From an uncultured Eubacteriales bacterium (GTDB taxonomy: Bacteria; Bacillota; Clostridia; Oscillospirales; CAG-272): a DNA stretch of 42,939 nucleotides. Of the stretch, positions 8,380-15,438 are shown one piece after another. The translations under genes and the position numbers were made by a program. A model generated the notes under the pieces. It saw only the letters and a list, made by a program, of their open reading frames with translations. It did no database searches and was not told the origin of the DNA. Numbering within the stretch: position 1 is the first letter of the stretch; every line of letters starts with the position of its first letter. The DNA is taken from positions 1 to 42,939 of the forward strand of contig CAKSIP010000009.1 in NCBI GenBank assembly GCA_934462825.1. The letters are read 5' to 3'.

Positions 8380-9567
8380 TTACTTTAGCAGAAAGGGCTT
8401 TTTCCCCGCCACCATATCCCGCCAAACGGGCGACATCCCGCGCAGGTAGGCGACCGATTCCTTCACCGCCGCGAGGATTTCGTCCACCTCCGCCTCGGTG
8501 TTGTCCCCGTTCAGCGAAAGGCGCAGCGAGCCGTGAGCGATTTCATGCGGCCGTCCGATGGCCAGAAGCACATGGCTCGGATCCAAGGAGCCGGAGGCGC
8601 AAGCCGAACCCGACGACGCGCAGATTCCTTTATCGTCCAGAAGCAAAAGAAGCGATTCCCCTTCTATGCCCTCAAAGCAAAAATTGACATTGCCCGGCAG
8701 GCGGCGGGAACGATCTCCGTTCAGAACGGCATGCGGGATCTCCGACAGGCCGTCGATCAGGCGGTCACGCAACGCGCTGACATACCTCGCTTCGGATTCT
8801 CTTTTTTCGCAGGATTCCTGCAAGGCCGCCGCCATCGCCACGATGGCAGCCACGTTTTCCGTGCCGGCTCGTTTGCCCTTTTCCTGCTCGCCGCCGAAGA
8901 TCAGCGGAGCCACGCGCACGCCGCGGCGGACATAAAGCGCGCCGATCCCCTTCGGCCCTCCGAATTTGTGCGCGGAAAGGGACAGCATATCCACGCCGTC
9001 CGCCTCCACGTCGATCGGCAAATGCCCGGCCGCCTGTACCGCATCCGTATGAAACAGCACGCCTCTTTCGCGGCATATTTTGCTTATAGCCGCAATCGGC
9101 TGGATGGTTCCGATCTCGTTGTTGGCGTACATCACCGAGCAAAGGCAGGTGTCCTCGCGCAAGGCGTCGGCCACGGCCGACGGCTCCAGCACGCCGTTTT
9201 CGGGGATGGGCAAAAGCGTAACCTCAAAGCCTTCCTTTTCCAGCTGCTTCAACAGATTCAGCACGGCATGATGCTCAAATGCCGTGGAAACGATGTGCTT
9301 TTTCCCCTTGGCCGCGCCCAGCGCCGCGCCGGTGCGGAGCGCCTGGTTGTCCGCCTCGCTTCCGCAGGAGGTGAAAATGACCGTTCCGTTTTTCACGCCG
9401 AGGCTCGCGCACACGCTCTCCCGCGCCGCGCACAGAGCTTCATTGCCCCGCTGTCCCACGGAATGAAGGCTGGACGGGTTGCCGAAATTATCTCTCAAAA
9501 AGGGCAGCATTGCCTCATATGCCTTTTGGGACATTCGGGAAGTCGCTGCATTATCTGCATAAATCAT
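8380..9567 (-). CDS. iscS: cysteine desulfurase (IscS/NifS)
   Basis: A 395-residue PLP enzyme that converts cysteine to alanine and delivers persulfide sulfur to IscU. The PLP lysine is K201 in SLSAHKFGGPKG. The aspartate that contacts the pyridine nitrogen lies in HTDAVQAAGH. The persulfide cysteine is in the flexible loop ASSGSACASGS (about C323). The start is ATG 9567, with AGAGG 7 bases upstream. It has its own promoter (9612-9640), separate from iscR, and this contains a possible operator. Confidence 0.95.
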   Translation of the reverse strand: MIYADNAATSRMSQKAYEAMLPFLRDNFGNPSSLHSVGQRGNEALCAARESVCASLGVKNGTVIFTSCGSEADNQALRTGAALGAAKGKKHIVSTAFEHHAVLNLLKQLEKEGFEVTLLPIPENGVLEPSAVADALREDTCLCSVMYANNEIGTIQPIAAISKICRERGVLFHTDAVQAAGHLPIDVEADGVDMLSLSAHKFGGPKGIGALYVRRGVRVAPLIFGGEQEKGKRAGTENVAAIVAMAAALQESCEKRESEARYVSALRDRLIDGLSEIPHAVLNGDRSRRLPGNVNFCFEGIEGESLLLLLDDKGICASSGSACASGSLDPSHVLLAIGRPHEIAHGSLRLSLNGDNTEAEVDEILAAVKESVAYLRGMSPVWRDMVAGKKPFLLK

Positions 9568-9602
9568 TGCAATACCTCTTTTGTATATAAACATATTTGT
9601 TT

Positions 9603-9644
9603 GGTAGGTTTATAATAGCACACTTTTCCTACCTTGTCAATAGG
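9603..9644 (-). promoter_or_regulatory. iscS promoter with candidate operator repeats
   Basis: Minus strand: TTGACA (9635-9640), 17-base spacer, TATTAT (9612-9617), with TGC before the -10. A palindrome CCTA-N9-TAGG (9628-9644) covers the -35. GGTAGG/CCTACC (9603-9608 and 9628-9633) also form an inverted repeat around the -10. The iscR promoter lacks these. A role for IscR binding is plausible but inferred. Confidence 0.7.
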
Positions 9645-9689
9645 TTTTACGGAAATTTCTCAAAGCAACTCCTTATTTTTCGGCTCCGA

Positions 9690-10109
9690 TCAAGAGAGCA
9701 AATCCGACAGCTTCACGCTGTCAAGATAATCGTAAATGACCTTGTCCAAGCCGCTCCACAATTTATGCGCCGTGCAAATCTCGCAATAGCCGCACTTATC
9801 AACCTCGCCCCCCGGCTCCACGCAGGCGACCGGCGCCAGCGAGCCTTCGGCACTGCGAATAATTTCCCCGGCCGTATAAGCGGAAACGGGCTTTGTCAAT
9901 CGGTAGCCCCCGCCCTTGCCGCGCGAGCCTTCCAAAAGGCCGTCCCGCGTCAGCATCACGAGAATGCTCTCCAAATATTTTTTGGAGATCCGCTGTCGGT
10001 CGGCAATCTGCATCAAAGGGATTTTATCCGCGGACGGATCTTTTTCCGTTTGGATTGCTATGTCGATCATCACGCGCAATGCGTATCTTCCCTTCGTTGA
10101 AATTTTCAT
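9690..10109 (-). CDS. iscR: Rrf2 family Fe-S responsive regulator IscR
   Basis: A 139-residue winged-helix regulator starting MKISTKGRYALRVMIDIA, the Rrf2 signature. The recognition helix region is ISKKYLESIL (41-50) and the wing is GSRGKGGGYRL (61-71). Four cysteines (C96, C106, C109, C112) and H115 form a likely [2Fe-2S] site; CymR-type Rrf2 proteins lack such a set. This and the adjacent iscS-iscU support an IscR role in sensing Fe-S status. The spacing of cysteines (C-x9-C-x2-C-x2-C) differs from the E. coli protein. The ribosome binding site is weak: AGAGGAG lies about 14 bases from the ATG. Confidence 0.88.
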   Translation of the reverse strand: MKISTKGRYALRVMIDIAIQTEKDPSADKIPLMQIADRQRISKKYLESILVMLTRDGLLEGSRGKGGGYRLTKPVSAYTAGEIIRSAEGSLAPVACVEPGGEVDKCGYCEICTAHKLWSGLDKVIYDYLDSVKLSDLLS

Positions 10110-10154
10110 CGTTTTTCGTTCCGCTCCTCTCTTGTGTTTGGTGTGTTTGGCTTT

Positions 10155-10183
10155 ATTTTAGCCGCTTTTTTCATCGGTGTCAA
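10155..10183 (-). promoter_or_regulatory. iscR promoter
   Basis: Minus strand: TTGACA (10178-10183), 17-base spacer, TAAAAT (10155-10160). Confidence 0.8.
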
Positions 10184-10243
10184 GAGATTTTCCGCCTTTT
10201 CCGAGGCCTTTTGTTTTCACGCCCACTTTTTGTCGCAAAGCTC

Positions 10244-10272
10244 TTGCATTTGGGGGCAAAGTGTGCTATCAT
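10244..10272 (+). promoter_or_regulatory. promoter of the sugar kinase gene
   Basis: TTGCAT (10244-10249), 17-base spacer ending AGTGTGC, TATCAT (10267-10272). TGC gives an extended -10. It is divergent from the iscR promoter. Confidence 0.75.
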
Positions 10273-10344
10273 ACAAGTTGAAATAAAGGAAAAAAGCCTT
10301 TTTCCGTCGTCGGATTTAAGGCTCTCCCAAAGAAGGAGCTTGGC

Positions 10345-11286
10345 ATGAAGGACACCTACATTTTGACCGTAACGCTGAATCCCGCGGTGGATCGCACCAT
10401 CTTGCTTCCGCGCCTTACCATAGGGACGCTGAACCGCGCCCTCTCGGAGCGACGGGACGCCGGCGGAAAAGGCATCAACGTGTCGCGGGTACTGTCCGCC
10501 TTCGCCGTTCCCACCCTGGCCTGTGGTTTTGCCGCCGGCCGAAACGGGGATTTTTTGATGGAAGCGCTGTGCGCGCTTTCCATTCCCCATGATTTTTTGC
10601 AGGTTCCCGGAGAGACGCGGGAAAACTGCAAGCTCTCGGAGATTGAAACGAACACCGTTACCGAAATCGGCGGCGTCGGCGCACCGATTCCCGAAGCCTC
10701 CCTTGCCCTTTTTTTTGAAAAGTTCCGCCAATGCCTGGACGGAGCGGAAGCGGTCGCGCTTTGCGGCTCGCTCCCGGCCGGCGTGCCTTCCGATATTTAT
10801 GCCACTCTGACGGCCTGGGCGCACGATGCGCAGATTCCCGTTCTGCTGGATGCGGACGGCGAGGCCCTGCAAAAAGGACTTTCCGCCTGCCCCGACATGA
10901 TCAAGCCCAACCGGGACGAGCTGGCGCGGTTGATCGGACAGCCTCTTTTCTCAGAGGAGGAAATTGTGGTGGCCGCCGAGGAGCTTTGCAAAAGCGGAAT
11001 CGGCACGGTCGTGGTTTCGCTCGGAAAAGACGGCTCCCTGTTCGTCACCAAGGAGCAAAAGCTTCGCGTTTCGGCCCTGCCCGTCTCGGGCGGGTGTGCG
11101 ACCGGAGCGGGGGATTCGATGGCGGCGGCTCTTTTGTTCAGCCGCAAAAAAGGCCTTTCTCTGATTGAATCGGCCCGTTGGGCTTCGGCCGCGGGTAGCA
11201 TGACCGCCGCAAAGCCCGGAACACAGCTCTGCACCTACGAAGAAGTGTGCGCCGCCGCCCCCTCGGTGACGGTTCGGGTTCTGTAA
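10345..11286 (+). CDS. PfkB family hexose-phosphate kinase (1-phosphofructokinase / tagatose-6-phosphate kinase type)
   Basis: A 313-residue ribokinase-fold kinase. The N-terminus ILTVTLNPAVDRTI and the segment DAGGKGINVSRVL (about 38-50) are typical of the 1-phosphofructokinase/LacC group rather than of ribokinase. The C-terminal catalytic and anion-hole motif is GGCATGAGDSMAA, with the catalytic Asp in GAGDS. It likely phosphorylates fructose-1-phosphate to fructose-1,6-bisphosphate, but no PTS gene lies nearby and the substrate cannot be fixed. AAGGAG lies 6 bases before the ATG. The PHP gene follows without a convincing terminator, so they may share a transcript. Confidence 0.88.
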   Translation: MKDTYILTVTLNPAVDRTILLPRLTIGTLNRALSERRDAGGKGINVSRVLSAFAVPTLACGFAAGRNGDFLMEALCALSIPHDFLQVPGETRENCKLSEIETNTVTEIGGVGAPIPEASLALFFEKFRQCLDGAEAVALCGSLPAGVPSDIYATLTAWAHDAQIPVLLDADGEALQKGLSACPDMIKPNRDELARLIGQPLFSEEEIVVAAEELCKSGIGTVVVSLGKDGSLFVTKEQKLRVSALPVSGGCATGAGDSMAAALLFSRKKGLSLIESARWASAAGSMTAAKPGTQLCTYEEVCAAAPSVTVRVL

Positions 11287-11365
11287 AGCGCCCTTCTCTG
11301 CCCGCCCTTTCCCGCAGGGAGGCTTCCCATTTGCCAAAATAAAAAAATATAAAAAGGAGACTCCG

Positions 11366-11422
11366 ATGGGTAACGCCCAAGGTGCTATCCAGCGGAAAAC
11401 AAATGTATCATGGAAAAGATGA
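11366..11422 (+). CDS. 18-codon leader ORF coupled to the PHP gene
   Basis: ATG 11366 has the best ribosome binding site in this region, AAGGAG 7 bases upstream. It encodes MGNAQGAIQRKTNVSWKR and then TGA. That stop overlaps the ATG at 11419 (ATGA), one of the two candidate starts of the PHP-domain gene. The two candidate PHP starts have poor ribosome binding sites. A translationally coupled leader peptide is the simplest reading; it has no recognisable regulatory codon run. Confidence 0.5.
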   Translation: MGNAQGAIQRKTNVSWKR

Positions 11423-12777
11423 GCGAAATTCTATACAACTACGACATCTACCCCAAAGCGTTTCTCTGTGACCGTCCCGAAACCATCACCATTCAGCCGT
11501 TAGGCGGACACGTCGCTTTTGATCCCGCCAAGACCTACAAGCTGACGGTGTATAAGCTTTCCGAGTCCAATGCGCGTCACTATCCCGAGCGCGACCACCA
11601 TCAGACGTTCCATCTGCGCCCGGAGGAGGACGGTTGTTTGCGTTTCTGCTGCACCTTTGCCGGTGAGGGAGAATACTACCTGTTTCTTCATGAGAGCGAC
11701 GAGGCCCGTGAGCCCTTCGCTCAATTCAGCGTATATAGCCTGGAGCACGACATGGCGGGACGGTATCCGCAAAAGGGCGACCTGCACATGCACACCAGTC
11801 GTTCGGACGGCGGCGAATCCCCGGCGATTGTTTCGGCCAACTACCGCGCCTTCGGCTATGACTTTTTCGCCATCACCGACCATCACCGCTATTACCCCTC
11901 CATTGAGGCAATGGACGCTTTTGCCGGCGTGACGGACTTTGTCATCGTCCCCGGCGAGGAAGTTCATCTTCCCTTTAACGGCGCCCATTACATCAACTTC
12001 GGCGGCTCCTTCAGCGTCAACGCCATCGTGACCGACGCCAACCGTGAAATCTACGGAGATGATCCGCACTACAATTCGATTGACGGCAATCCCCCCAAGC
12101 GCATGACGCGGGAAGAATTTGAGACGATGATCCGTGCGCGCGCCGCCGGCGTTCCCCGTGAAATCGAATCGGAGCGGATGAGCTACGCCGTGCTGGAATG
12201 GACGTATGAGCAGGTTCAGAAAGGCGGCGGCCTCGGTGTTTTCCCGCACCCCTATTGGCAGTGCCCCTGCCTGACACTCGCGGAGGACTACACCCGCTTT
12301 GTTTATGAAAAACAGCCCTTTGACGCCTTTGAAGTTCTCGGCGGCGAACGGATTTTTTCCCACAACGGCTTCCAAACGGGATTTTATTATGAAGAAAAAG
12401 CCAAAGGCTTTGATCCGCCTGTTGTCGGAAGCACCGACAGCCACGGCTCTACCGAGCATTTCAACAATGCCTTTATTTGCTCGACTATCGTATTCACGCC
12501 GGAAAACGAGCGCTTGGCTTTGATTGATTCGATCAAAAAGAAATATTCGGTCGCTGTGGATACCATCAGCGCGGAATACCGTTTGGTCGGAGATTTCCGT
12601 TGGATCAAATACGGCTCGTTCCTTATGGAGCAATACTTCCCCCTGCATGACCTGGCTTGCGCTGCCGAGGGCTATTACATGAAGCGCTATGCCTGCGGCG
12701 ACAAGCATGCGGCCGACGTTCTGCGCACCATGAAGGGCCAAATCCCCGCTATGCAGAAAAAGTACTTCCATCTTTAA
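11410..12777 (+). CDS. PHP-domain metal-dependent phosphoesterase-like protein
   Basis: A 455-residue protein (452 if it starts at ATG 11419). Residues 1 to about 115 have no motif I recognise and look like a beta-sandwich. The PHP domain follows, with GDLHMHTSRSDG (123-134), FFAITDHHRYYPS (about 152-164), EEVHLP and HPYWQCP, and a late STDSHGST. These carry the His/Asp ligands of a multinuclear metal site. PHP enzymes hydrolyse phosphoester bonds; the substrate is unknown. Start choice is uncertain: ATG 11410 and 11419 both lack good ribosome binding sites, and 11419 overlaps the leader ORF stop. It ends before the 12831-12874 terminator. Confidence 0.85.
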   Translation: MEKMSEILYNYDIYPKAFLCDRPETITIQPLGGHVAFDPAKTYKLTVYKLSESNARHYPERDHHQTFHLRPEEDGCLRFCCTFAGEGEYYLFLHESDEAREPFAQFSVYSLEHDMAGRYPQKGDLHMHTSRSDGGESPAIVSANYRAFGYDFFAITDHHRYYPSIEAMDAFAGVTDFVIVPGEEVHLPFNGAHYINFGGSFSVNAIVTDANREIYGDDPHYNSIDGNPPKRMTREEFETMIRARAAGVPREIESERMSYAVLEWTYEQVQKGGGLGVFPHPYWQCPCLTLAEDYTRFVYEKQPFDAFEVLGGERIFSHNGFQTGFYYEEKAKGFDPPVVGSTDSHGSTEHFNNAFICSTIVFTPENERLALIDSIKKKYSVAVDTISAEYRLVGDFRWIKYGSFLMEQYFPLHDLACAAEGYYMKRYACGDKHAADVLRTMKGQIPAMQKKYFHL

Positions 12778-12830
12778 TTTTCATGCAATATAAGCATGGC
12801 GTGCGGACAAGCCGTTCCCCATGCTTCCAC

Positions 12831-12874
12831 AAAGAAGCCGTTTCGGATTCGTTTGAATCCGAAACGGCTTCTTT
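12831..12874. terminator. bidirectional terminator between PHP and HPr-like genes
   Basis: A perfect 20-bp inverted repeat (12831-12850 with 12855-12874) has a 4-base loop and an A/T-rich end on both sides. It lies between two convergent genes. Confidence 0.9.
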
Positions 12875-12896
12875 TGAGAAATCGCATATAGGGATT

Positions 12897-13115
12897 TTAT
12901 TTTGCAAATTCCGAAATATGTGTGTAAATATCCACGTCGGACTCACAGTAAAGGCTATCCCATTCCATAGAGGCCAACGCGCCCAAAAGGCTTTTTGCAT
13001 TTACCGAATAGTTTTCCCCATCGGTCAGCTTGATTTTTCCGGGAAGCTTGGAGGTGATGGCAACGAACTTATTTACGTCGCTAAGTCCTACAAGCTCAAT
13101 TTTCGTCTTATACAT
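12897..13115 (-). CDS. HPr-family small protein lacking the phosphorylatable histidine
   Basis: A 72-residue protein with the HPr fold pattern. It has an N-terminal strand MYKTKIELVG, a central NAKSLLGALAS (39-49) matching the NxKSIMGVMSL region of HPr including the Ser46-like serine (S42), and a C-terminal helix. Where HPr has the active His in GLHARPA, this protein has VGLSDVNKF, with no His. It is therefore unlikely to pass phosphate in the PTS and may be regulatory, Crh-like (inference). The start at 13115 has GGGAGG 6 bases upstream. Confidence 0.8.
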   Translation of the reverse strand: MYKTKIELVGLSDVNKFVAITSKLPGKIKLTDGENYSVNAKSLLGALASMEWDSLYCESDVDIYTHISEFAK

Positions 13116-13179
13116 AAACAACCTCCCCGCGGCCAACGCCGCGTCTGCCGCCCTTTGCGGTCTTAAATTTGTGGTTATA

Positions 13180-13208
13180 ATGGTATCATACCCGGCCGAT
13201 AAAGTCAA
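13180..13208 (-). promoter_or_regulatory. promoter of the HPr-like gene
   Basis: Minus strand: TTGACT (13203-13208), 17-base spacer, TACCAT (13180-13185). It is back to back with the fur-type promoter 30 bases away. Confidence 0.7.
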
Positions 13209-13237
13209 GGTTTTTTTGTAAACTTTCCCGCGCGCCG

Positions 13238-13266
13238 TTGACAAGTCGGGGCGATCCGTGTACAAT
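13238..13266 (+). promoter_or_regulatory. promoter of the Fur-family regulator
   Basis: TTGACA (13238-13243), 17-base spacer, TACAAT (13261-13266). Confidence 0.82.
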
Positions 13267-13300
13267 AATAGCAAGGTCATGTCATAAAAAGGAGGTCGCT

Positions 13301-13786
13301 ATGAGCGAGGGCTATAATACAGACACGAAAAAAATGATTCTCCGTTTTCTTCGGAAGCACGCCGACCGTGCCTTCTCCGTGGAAGAAATCGTAGAAAACC
13401 TGCGCAAAGAAGGGGGCACGATGCACCCCTCCACCGTATATCGCTGTCTTTCCAAGTTGGAAGCGCTGGGAAGCATTATGGTGTTTGCCGACGAAAGCCG
13501 GAAAAACTCCACCTACCAGATCTCCGAATGTGAGCTGTGCCGCGACCATCTGCATATCAAATGCACGTCGTGCGGCAAGGTTTTGCATTTGGATTGCGAC
13601 TTCATGGAGGAAATGAAGGAACATCTGATGCACGATCACGGCTTTTCCATCACCTGCCAAAATTCCGTCATTTACGGCATTTGCAGTGACTGCCGAAAAA
13701 ACGCGCCGGAAAGCGCCGACCGCCCGCCTCACAAATGCACCTGCGGGCACCATCACGGCGGCGGGCATGAAGAAAAGGAATCTTAG
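13301..13786 (+). CDS. Fur-family metal-responsive repressor (Zur/PerR/Fur not resolved)
   Basis: A 161-residue protein. The winged helix spans residues 8-70, with recognition region TMHPSTVYRCLSKLEALG (40-57). The dimerisation domain carries the structural zinc pairs C88-x2-C91 (CTSC) and C128-x2-C131 (CSDC), plus CRDHLHIKC ahead of the first pair. The C-terminal tail RPPHKCTCGHHHGGGHEE (141-158) is unusually rich in His and Cys; such tails are more common in zinc- or nickel-related regulators, so Zur is a fair guess, not proven. AAAAGGAGG lies 6 bases before ATG 13301. Confidence 0.87.
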   Translation: MSEGYNTDTKKMILRFLRKHADRAFSVEEIVENLRKEGGTMHPSTVYRCLSKLEALGSIMVFADESRKNSTYQISECELCRDHLHIKCTSCGKVLHLDCDFMEEMKEHLMHDHGFSITCQNSVIYGICSDCRKNAPESADRPPHKCTCGHHHGGGHEEKES

Positions 13787-13810
13787 TTTTTCCCTGCATA
13801 CAAGAAAAGA

Positions 13811-13845
13811 GGGGCTGTTAAAAACATCGAGTTTTTAACAGCCCC
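13811..13845 (+). terminator. terminator hairpin after the Fur-family gene
   Basis: GGGGCTGTTAAAAAC (13811-13825) pairs with GTTTTTAACAGCCCC (13831-13845) around a 5-base loop. It is one end of repeat copy A and nearly identical to the hairpin at 18647-18681. Confidence 0.75.
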
Positions 13846-13960
13846 TTAAAAACGCCGGCCGGGATCCCGACCTTTTTTCGTGATTCTTGGTCGGGTTTGC
13901 CTTCCGTATTTTGTTTTTTGATTTTCTTTTGCGGCAAAACGGTGGCGCTTTGTCGCCGGC
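13811..13960 (-). repeat. dispersed intergenic hairpin repeat, copy A (reverse orientation)
   Basis: Read on the minus strand, this matches copy B at 18531-18681 in order. It has a GGCG...CGCC-type hairpin, CGTTTTGCCGCAAAA, AATCAAAAAACAAAATA, GACCAAGAATC, a GGGATCCC-centred segment and the final GGGGCTGTTAAAAAC hairpin. Several internal stems are degenerate here. It fills the gap between the Fur-type gene and the SGNH lipoprotein gene. Confidence 0.75.
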
Positions 13961-13974
13961 TTTATCTTTCCGAA

Positions 13975-15351
13975 TTACTTTTTATCCGCATATTTGGCCA
14001 AAAGATCGGCCTCCACAAAGGCGTCGGCGACAACCTTGCAGCCTTGTCCGTTGGGATGTCCGCCGTACAGCGGCACGGTGGGCGCGTCGGGCGAAGCTAA
14101 GCAAGCGGCAAAGTCAAAGAAATCATAGCCCTTTTCTTCGGCATAGTCCTTCAGCATTTTGTTGACGGCCAGCCACTTGTCGGCAATCTGCTGGCTGGAA
14201 AATTCAAAGGGCGGCAGCGAAAACACGATGATCTGGCAGCCGGCCTCGGCGGCGGCGGTGGCCACGGTGCGAATGTCGTTAAAGACCTCCTGCGCACTTC
14301 TCGCCACACGCGGCGAATAAATATCCAGGCACACGTCGTTGATTCCGATAGCAAGGCAAAGAACGTCCACCTGCTTTGCCTTTTCCAAAAAGCTGGTTCC
14401 CGTCACCACGTCATTGACGCGGGCAGAATCCAACCCCAAATTCCAAAGGCTGTAATCCTTGCCGATTTGCTTGGCAATTTGCGCCACCCAAAATTCGTTT
14501 TTATAAGCGGCGGTTCCGGTTCCCTCGGTGATGGAATCGCCAAGGAAGCCAACGCGCAGCTTGCCGCGGTCGCATCCGAACAAGTCCGGCATCGGTGCCA
14601 GCGAGCAGTTGGGGAACAGCGAGAAGTTTCCGGCTTCATCCATCTTGAAAACAGGATACGTTTCGGCCGTGATAGTACCGGGGATTTTCGTGTAGGTGAC
14701 CGTCCACTCAAAGACAAGATACCTTCCCTCCGGCACGTCCAGCATCACCTCGTCGCTCCAAAAACATTCCTTCGGCTCCACAGAACGGGACGTCTCCCCG
14801 CCAAAGGTAACCGCCTGTTTTTCGACTCCGTCCTCCGGTCTGCAAACATTGTAGTACTTGCTGCTATACACCCAAGCCGATTCGATCTTAAACGGAGAAG
14901 TAGGCATATCGCGGTAATTGGCAAAGGCCCAGCTGGAGCTGTCGATGTTGTTGGAATAGTAAAATTTATAGGCAAAGCGCCCGTGCTCCTCCACGGGGAA
15001 CACCCCGCGATAGGTTTCGGTCACGGCTTTTCCCGTTTTGGATTTGATCAGAGCATTATGCCCGGTAGAGCAGGCGATGTTGGACTGATATTTTTCAAAG
15101 TTGGTCGGCTCGGCCGGAGTGGGATCCGGAGTCGGGGTAGCCGAGGGGGTAGCTTCCTCGGTAGGGGAAGCGGTTGGTGCGGGCGTTGCCTCACCGGTGG
15201 AAGCGCTCGGCGACGGTTTTGCCGTCGTAGCGGAGGGAGAGCCCATGGACGGCGTTCCGGTCGGTTCTCCCGGACGGGGTGCGCAAGCCGTAAAGCCAAG
15301 CGTTGTCAAAGCCATACTAAGCGCCATTATGCGAATTGCAATTTTTTTCAT
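13975..15351 (-). CDS. SGNH/GDSL hydrolase lipoprotein (paralogue 1)
   Basis: A 458-residue secreted protein. The signal peptide ends LGFTAC (Cys about 22, an imperfect lipobox). A Ser/Thr/Pro/Ala linker of about 60 residues follows, then a beta-rich N-terminal domain (about 85-255). The C-terminal SGNH domain has the nucleophile Ser in VGFLGDSITEGTG, the block III Asn in AIGINDV, and the catalytic His in YGGHPNGQG. Such enzymes are esterases or deacetylases on glycans or lipids; the substrate is unknown. It is 87 bases downstream of a clear paralogue. AAAGGA lies 11 bases before ATG 15351. Confidence 0.88.
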   Translation of the reverse strand: MKKIAIRIMALSMALTTLGFTACAPRPGEPTGTPSMGSPSATTAKPSPSASTGEATPAPTASPTEEATPSATPTPDPTPAEPTNFEKYQSNIACSTGHNALIKSKTGKAVTETYRGVFPVEEHGRFAYKFYYSNNIDSSSWAFANYRDMPTSPFKIESAWVYSSKYYNVCRPEDGVEKQAVTFGGETSRSVEPKECFWSDEVMLDVPEGRYLVFEWTVTYTKIPGTITAETYPVFKMDEAGNFSLFPNCSLAPMPDLFGCDRGKLRVGFLGDSITEGTGTAAYKNEFWVAQIAKQIGKDYSLWNLGLDSARVNDVVTGTSFLEKAKQVDVLCLAIGINDVCLDIYSPRVARSAQEVFNDIRTVATAAAEAGCQIIVFSLPPFEFSSQQIADKWLAVNKMLKDYAEEKGYDFFDFAACLASPDAPTVPLYGGHPNGQGCKVVADAFVEADLLAKYADKK

Positions 15352-15438
15352 GTTCTGTTTTTTCCTTTCCCGATAGAGTTATATTTTATATTTTATATTT
15401 CCAATAAGTTTTCGTATAGGGGTGAAGCGACCGACGCC

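Noticed and set aside
11366..12777. Frameshift at the start of the PHP gene, joining the leader frame to the main frame.
   Set aside because: The leader has a complete start and stop with an ATGA overlap and no PHP-like sequence. Coupling is simpler, though homologues should be checked.
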